From positions 62,001 to 126,000 of the forward strand of contig OMYT01000011.1 of assembly GCA_900315315.1 (NCBI GenBank): a DNA stretch of 64,000 bases, written 5' to 3'. The translations under genes were made by a program, and so were the position numbers. This stretch comes from an uncultured Eubacteriales bacterium. Lineage in GTDB: Bacteria; Bacillota; Clostridia; Christensenellales; Aristaeellaceae. Below the pieces are notes generated by a model. The model saw only the letters and a list, made by a program, of their open reading frames with translations, was not told where the DNA came from and searched no databases. Position 1 is the stretch's first letter. Every line of letters begins with the position of its first letter. Positions 60,008 through 64,000 of this stretch are shown here, one piece after another.

Positions 60008-60769
60008 ATGAGAATTCTGCTTATTCGCCACGCGGAACCTGACTATACTGTTGACTCCCTCACACCCAAGGGTTGGACTGAGGCGGAACTGCTCAGCCAA
60101 AGGCTTGTGAAGGTTCCCATCCGAGATTTTTATGTTTCTCCCCTCGGCCGGGCGAAGGATACAGCCTCCCTGACCTTGAAAAAGCTGAACCGCACGGCGG
60201 AAACCCTGCCTTGGCTGCAGGAATTCCGCGGCACCGTCCCGGATCCGGAAACCGGGGAAAAGCGCTGGATCGCCTGGGACCTGAAGCCCCGGATCTGGTC
60301 GGACTATCCCGGCATCATGGATTTCAACGGCTGGATTGATGCCCCGGTTTTTGACAATACCAACGTCCGGGAGATCTGGAAGGAAACCACCGACGGGATC
60401 AATGAGCTGCTCGGCCGCTATGGCTTCCGGAAAGATGGACCCGTCTGGCTTTGCGATCATAATGAGGATTTCACGATCGCCATTTTCTGTCACTTCGGGA
60501 TTTCCATGGCTGTTCTTGGTTATCTGACGGACATCTCCCCCATGGTCCTTTGGCACCGCGTTCTCTGCATGCCTTCTTCCGTTTCCGAAGTGGTCACGGA
60601 AGAGCGGATCAGAGGCGAGGTTGCTTTCCGTATCACCAAGCTCGGCGACCTGACCCATCTCGAAGCTGCCGGAGAAAACAGAAGCACCGCCGGCCTTTTC
60701 CCGGAGTGCTACACTGGTATTGATTCCACCGATCCCGCTGAAAACGGTACATCCATAACGCCTGCCTGA
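60008..60769 (+). CDS. Histidine phosphatase superfamily protein
   Basis: This phosphoglycerate-mutase-like phosphatase of 253 residues has the N-terminal 'RILLIRHAEPDYTVDSLTPKGWTEAELLSQRL' with the RHG-type motif (RHA), and 'DFYVSPLGRAKDTASLTL'. The second catalytic His is in 'IAIFCHFGISMAVL'. The middle 'IWSDYPGIMDFNGWIDAPVFDNTNVREIWKE' is a lid specific to a poorly described subgroup. The substrate is unknown. The start is ATG 60008 or GTG 59996; AGGA lies five bases before the GTG. It is divergent from the xylan operon. Confidence 0.82.
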   Translation: MRILLIRHAEPDYTVDSLTPKGWTEAELLSQRLVKVPIRDFYVSPLGRAKDTASLTLKKLNRTAETLPWLQEFRGTVPDPETGEKRWIAWDLKPRIWSDYPGIMDFNGWIDAPVFDNTNVREIWKETTDGINELLGRYGFRKDGPVWLCDHNEDFTIAIFCHFGISMAVLGYLTDISPMVLWHRVLCMPSSVSEVVTEERIRGEVAFRITKLGDLTHLEAAGENRSTAGLFPECYTGIDSTDPAENGTSITPA

Positions 60770-60771
60770 TC

Positions 60772-61242
60772 TTAAATCACTTCACATTTCCAACCGAATA
60801 CCCTGGCAATCTGGATGATGTTCGCCTTGTGCCTGCCGATAATGATCATCTGGTGATGGCTGGGCAGTTCCTCCATCACTTTTTCCCTGTCGTGGTAGTG
60901 CAGCAAGGATGCGTTTCGTGCGTCCGTTCCCGGAAATTGCAGGTACTTTTCCAGTTTCCCCGGAATCACAGTAATCCGGTCAAAGGAAGGATTGATCTTG
61001 GCCAGCACCATATCGCCTGCCGGCAGTTCGCAGTTCACCATCACCGCCTTTTCGTTGACGATTTCAAGCACTTTCGGAACAATCTTCCATTTTTCCCCGC
61101 AGAAAGGTCTCGGTGCGAATCCCGCGTAGCCGCAGTGAACGCCTAGCGCATGATTCTCCGGTTCATCCGTCTCCGGGAAGTCCGTCATGCGTTCATGGTA
61201 GATCGCGGCTTTGCCGACCAGGAACGGATAAATGTTTGTCAT
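60772..61242 (-). pseudogene. C-terminal remnant of a fucose/arabinose isomerase-like protein
   Basis: The 156 residues from ATG 61242 look like only the C-terminal part of an L-fucose/L-arabinose isomerase-family protein: 'HALGVHCGYAGFAPRPFC' (metal and substrate His region), 'ELPAGDMVLAKINPSFDRITVIPGK', and the terminal 'LPSHHQMIIIGRHKANIIQIARVFGWK'. Full-length members have about 450-480 residues. Upstream the frame runs about 16 codons more, then enters group II intron DNA at about 61290-61300, so the 5' two thirds are missing. AAAGGA before the ATG could still allow translation. The family assignment is moderate. Confidence 0.5.
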
Positions 61243-61299
61243 CAGTTCCTTTCCCGCATATCTGCGTAGACATCTGGACACCACCAAAGACCTGCTGAA

Positions 61300-61372
61300 G
61301 AGCCGTATGCGGGAAAATCGCACGTACGGTTCTGTGAGGGGCGGCGGCAGTAATACCGACCGTCTACTCGAC
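61300..61372 (+). mobile_element. Group II intron 3' remnant (domains V and VI)
   Basis: 61300-61332 folds as domain V: GAGCCGTA pairs with TACGGTTC, an inner TGCGG pairs with TCGCA around GAAAA, and a CG bulge lies in the 3' strand. 61338-61372 resembles domain VI (GGCGGCAGTAATACCGACC) ending CTACTCGAC, a usual intron 3' end. No reverse transcriptase ORF or 5' intron part lies upstream. The fragment abuts the truncated isomerase gene, so the intron appears deleted together with that gene's 5' part. Confidence 0.7.
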
Positions 61373-61823
61373 AGCGACTCGAGCGCCGACTGGTCGACGG
61401 GGGGGCGATTCCATACGGCATCGCTCCTTTTCTGTGGGGAAAAATGATGCCGGTGGTTTGAAGCCCCCCAGAGTTAAAGCGATAAACCTCGGGTCTGGGC
61501 GGAGCCCAGCGCAACGGTACCCATCACCTCAGCTTTCACGGAAATTTCTCACTTTATTTTGCACTAAATCTTGACAGAGGACCAAGATCGAAAAGGAGAA
61601 TGGTGAACCAGGGAGAAAGAAGTAAAATCAAGCCTATCAGGTTCAGTTTTCACAAAAAACTGGTTTGTTAAGCAGACACTATTTATACGTACCAATTCGT
61701 CAACCGGTTACTATTTATGCAGGCCATTAACAATCGTTTCCAAAGTTCTCTTGTAATGAACCGTAAAATAGATAAAGACTGATCTGCAGCGATCAGTCTG
61801 AATTATTATGGTGAAGATTGATT
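61373..61823. other. Gap with mobile-element debris, no gene seen
   Basis: 451 bases without a supported gene. The left part is GC-rich and contains inverted segments (for example CTGGGC near 61495 and GCCCAG near 61504). The right part is AT-rich, with a direct repeat ACTATTTAT at 61677 and 61710. A GTCAACCGGTTA stretch at 61699-61710 matches the AACCGGTT palindrome found in the promoter at 63.85 kb. It looks like an old insertion scar. Confidence 0.5.
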
Positions 61824-62750
61824 TTACGGGAGGAATTTACCGGAGGCGAGATATAGCGCATACCATTCCTGATGGGTCAGGAAAACCCTTGCCGCGGAGC
61901 AGATATCCTTCAGATGCTCCGGGTTCATGGTTCCGGCAATCGCCTGCATGCGGGCCGGATGGCGCAGGATCCAAGCAATAGCAATAGCTGTCCTGGATAC
62001 GCCGTATTTCTCTCCCAGCTCGCCCAGAACCCAGTTTAGTTCCGGGAAAGCCGGATGATCCACAAAGCAGCCCTTGAACATTCCGAACTGAAGCGGAGAC
62101 CAGGCCTGGATGGTGATATCATGTAAGCGGCAGTAATCGAGAATACCGTTGTCCCGGTTGATGGAGCGCTCGGTGGTCAGGTTGTTCAGGTAAAGTCCGT
62201 TGTCAATCAGCTGAGTCTGGTCCAGGGAAAACTGCAACTGGTTGAATACCAGTGGTACCTCGACGTATTTTTTCAGGAGTTCCAGCTGTCCCGGGGTCAC
62301 GTTGCTGACGCCGAAATGACGAACCTTGCCGCTCTTTTTCAGCTGCGAAAATGCTTCCGCCACTTCCTCGGGATCAAAAAGAAGGTCCGGCCGGTGCAGC
62401 AGCAGCACATCCAGCCACTCGGTTTTCAGCCGTTTCAGGATGCCGTCCGCACTGGCCAGGATATCCTCCTTGCTCCAGTCGAATTCCTTCCGGTCAAAAT
62501 GAAGGCCGCATTTACTCTGCAGAAAGATTTCCTCCCGCCTCAGGCCGGTCTGTGGAAATGCGTCCCCGAAGCGGGTTTCGGCTTCTCCATCCCCGTAGCA
62601 AGTGGCGTGGTCAAAGAAATTGACACCTTCCTCCGCCGCGGTGCAGATCATTCGGGCTGCCGCTTCGACAGACAGCGCCGGCATCCGCATGCAGCCCATC
62701 ACCACTGCGGAAACATTCTGAGGGCCGTTCACAACATTGATCATTTTCAT
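61824..62750 (-). CDS. Aldo/keto reductase (YdhF-like)
   Basis: This 308-residue (beta/alpha)8 oxidoreductase has the catalytic Asp/Tyr motif 'GVNFFDHATCYGDGEAETRFGDAF', Lys in 'EIFLQSKCGL', and His in 'LDVLLLHRPD'. The NADP-binding end is 'SRTAIAIAWILRHPARMQAIAGTMN', and 'FGVSNVTPGQLELL' is standard. It probably reduces a sugar or other carbonyl. ATG at 62750 has AAGGAG about ten bases upstream. It overlaps no neighbour but follows the Gfo/Idh gene by 26 bases, suggesting one sugar-related operon. Confidence 0.9.
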   Translation of the reverse strand: MKMINVVNGPQNVSAVVMGCMRMPALSVEAAARMICTAAEEGVNFFDHATCYGDGEAETRFGDAFPQTGLRREEIFLQSKCGLHFDRKEFDWSKEDILASADGILKRLKTEWLDVLLLHRPDLLFDPEEVAEAFSQLKKSGKVRHFGVSNVTPGQLELLKKYVEVPLVFNQLQFSLDQTQLIDNGLYLNNLTTERSINRDNGILDYCRLHDITIQAWSPLQFGMFKGCFVDHPAFPELNWVLGELGEKYGVSRTAIAIAWILRHPARMQAIAGTMNPEHLKDICSAARVFLTHQEWYALYLASGKFLP

Positions 62751-62776
62751 ACAGTATTGCTCCTTTTTCTTTTCAT

Positions 62777-63745
62777 TCAATATCCAGTTTCTTTTAGGAT
62801 CCGGTCCGTCACCCGGGCAACCAGAAGTGAAAAGTCTTTATTTACATGCGGCTTTCCCCCGGTCTGGATACACCGGCTCAATTGTTCTGCTTCAAGTGCA
62901 TAGTTGTTCGGCGAGGCTACCGTTTTCGTTTCCTCTTTCCCGTTCCGTCTCACAATGTACTGTGTTTCTCCGCACTGGTTAAACTCCGTTGTCGATTCGA
63001 TCTCACCCTTTGTTCCGCTGATATAAAGGTGGTCCGACCGGCCGTCCGTCAGCACCATTCCGCAGTCTAGTTTGACAATGGGACCGTCTTTGTACTCCAG
63101 CAGGGCCGCCGTGTACAGGTCAATCTTTTTGTCGGAAAACTTAGCGATGGCCCTGATCGTATCCGGTTCCTTCCTCAGCAGCCAGAGCGCCAGGCTGGAC
63201 GTATAGCAGCCCAGGTCATACATGGCTCCGCCGAAGGTTTCCCGGCGCAGGCGGATATCCGTGTCCGGGCGCCTGCCGGTGATGAAAGAGGATTCCAGAT
63301 AGCGGATGTCCCCGATGGTGTTGCTGTCCATTTCCTCTTTAATGGCCTGAATATAGGGGCTGTGAAGATAAGCAAAGGCCTCCATCAGAAAAACTTGATT
63401 TTCTTCTGCTGTCCGGAACATCTCTTTGACCTGTTTCTCCGTGACTGCCAGCGGTTTTTCGCACAGCACGTGTTTTCCCGCTTTCAGCGTCTTAATCGTC
63501 CATTCGCAGTGGAGATCGTTCGGCAGCGGGATATAGACAGCTTCCACTTCCGGATCTTCAAGCAGTTCGTTATAGCTTCCATAGGCTTTTTGAAATCCGA
63601 AGGTTTCCTGATAATCCTTTGCCTTTTCAATCTTTCTGCCCGCAATTGCATACAGCTCGCAGTGCTCCGCCATCTGCATTCCCGGAATAGTCTGTCCTTT
63701 AGCGATATCTGCGGTACCGAGCACACCCCATCTGAATTTTCTCAT
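62777..63745 (-). CDS. Gfo/Idh/MocA family oxidoreductase
   Basis: This 322-residue NAD(P)-dependent dehydrogenase has an N-terminal Rossmann fold ('FRWGVLGTADIAKGQTIPGM'), 'YIPLPNDLHCEWTIKTLKAGKHVLCEKPLAV' with the EKP motif, and a C-terminal domain with 'RETFGGAMYDLGCYTSSLALWLL' (D-x-G-x-x, catalytic region). It resembles glucose-fructose or xylose dehydrogenases acting on sugars or cyclitols. It is the first gene after the promoter at 63828-63858, followed by the aldo/keto reductase. GGGAGG precedes the ATG. Confidence 0.9.
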   Translation of the reverse strand: MRKFRWGVLGTADIAKGQTIPGMQMAEHCELYAIAGRKIEKAKDYQETFGFQKAYGSYNELLEDPEVEAVYIPLPNDLHCEWTIKTLKAGKHVLCEKPLAVTEKQVKEMFRTAEENQVFLMEAFAYLHSPYIQAIKEEMDSNTIGDIRYLESSFITGRRPDTDIRLRRETFGGAMYDLGCYTSSLALWLLRKEPDTIRAIAKFSDKKIDLYTAALLEYKDGPIVKLDCGMVLTDGRSDHLYISGTKGEIESTTEFNQCGETQYIVRRNGKEETKTVASPNNYALEAEQLSRCIQTGGKPHVNKDFSLLVARVTDRILKETGY

Positions 63746-63827
63746 GACATGATCCTCCCTTTGCGGTTTGTTTTCTGTCTATAAAAAACGGTGGCACTCA
63801 TTCTGTGTTCTCCTGTGCTGTATATTA

Positions 63828-63858
63828 ATTATAAACGTTGAAGCGAACTCTATGTCAA
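63828..63858 (-). promoter_or_regulatory. Promoter with overlapping AACCGGTT palindrome
   Basis: TTGACA on the minus strand with TATAAT 19 bases on (TTTATA at 17 bases is an alternative -10). CAACCGGTTG overlaps the -35 (63856-63865), a site shape used by LacI-family repressors. It likely controls the Gfo/Idh and aldo/keto reductase genes by sugar availability. Confidence 0.65.
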
Positions 63859-63865
63859 CCGGTTG

Positions 63866-64000
63866 TTTCAGGTCTCGATCATCTTCCGCTATATTTTGTT
63901 ACAGTATGAAACTGTCATCTTTCTGCTCCGCAGATAGGCATGGTCTCTCGCATTTTGAAAAAATGTTTTTCACTTAGGGCATTTTATTACTTCACTGCCC
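63866..64000. other. Right-edge gap
   Basis: About 135 bases with no supported gene. A leftward frame entering from the edge would end at a TGA near 63976 after about eight codons, which could be the end of an off-window gene but has no motif. Confidence 0.3.

Overview
The window (about 53% GC by eye) reads as a chromosome segment of a low-to-mid-GC Gram-positive anaerobe of the Clostridia. The evidence is an HrcA/CIRCE-controlled hrcA-grpE-dnaK-dnaJ operon, a PASTA kinase with its PP2C phosphatase, RemA, DnaD plus a DnaC/DnaI-type loader, an electron-bifurcating NfnAB pair, an anaerobic radical-SAM activase, YnzC and DUF1292 proteins, and consensus TTGACA/TATAAT promoters with AGGAGG Shine-Dalgarno (SD) sites. 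Intracellular xylo-oligosaccharide enzymes (GH120, GH8) suggest a plant-fibre gut or rumen habitat. Relatedness to Christensenellales/Aristaeella-like bacteria is a guess from overall gene style only.

Layout. 1-47 kb is almost entirely minus-strand housekeeping DNA. In transcription order (right to left) its units are: a glycosyltransferase and membrane proteins (41-47 kb); the heat-shock operon (35.6-40.4 kb); VanZ, TrmL and a cysteine desulfurase (33-35 kb); a TRAP-TAXI transporter (29.6-32.7 kb); a long translation and signalling operon from one promoter, priA-def-fmt-rsmB-rlmN-prpC-prkC-rsgA-rpe, probably continuing to mnmE and radC (15-29.5 kb); tRNA-Leu; glmM, a left-handed beta-helix protein and nagB for amino-sugar and wall precursors (11-14 kb); nfnAB with dnaD and the helicase loader (4.5-9.2 kb); nagA (2.2-3.4 kb); and yicC-remA-gmk-rpoZ-coaBC (0-2.1 kb).

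47.4-50.3 kb is a plus-strand unit behind its own promoter (F420-ligase-like protein, DUF1643, acyl-ACP thioesterase, TlpA thioredoxin). 50.3-56.7 kb is mixed accessory DNA: tRNA-Arg, NudC, a small secreted protein, an XRE regulator, an unlisted 30-residue membrane ORF, flavodoxin, a Na+/H+ antiporter, a ClC protein and MntP. 56.7-59.9 kb is a two-gene xylo-oligosaccharide operon. 60-62 kb carries a 5'-truncated sugar-isomerase-like gene abutting a group II intron 3' remnant. 62-64 kb holds an aldo/keto reductase and a Gfo/Idh oxidoreductase under a promoter overlapped by an AACCGGTT palindrome.

The most unusual signal is a dispersed intergenic element of about 35-40 bp (CCGAAGGGG, short linker, GGGGGC, GATCGGAAA, GCCCCC) with about 11 copies between 2.1 and 47.5 kb. 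The stem is conserved by compensatory changes, and every copy I found lies in the same orientation on the + strand whatever the direction of the adjacent genes. Some copies supply SD sequences, and one supplies the C-terminus of a membrane protein. I know of no described family that fits it.
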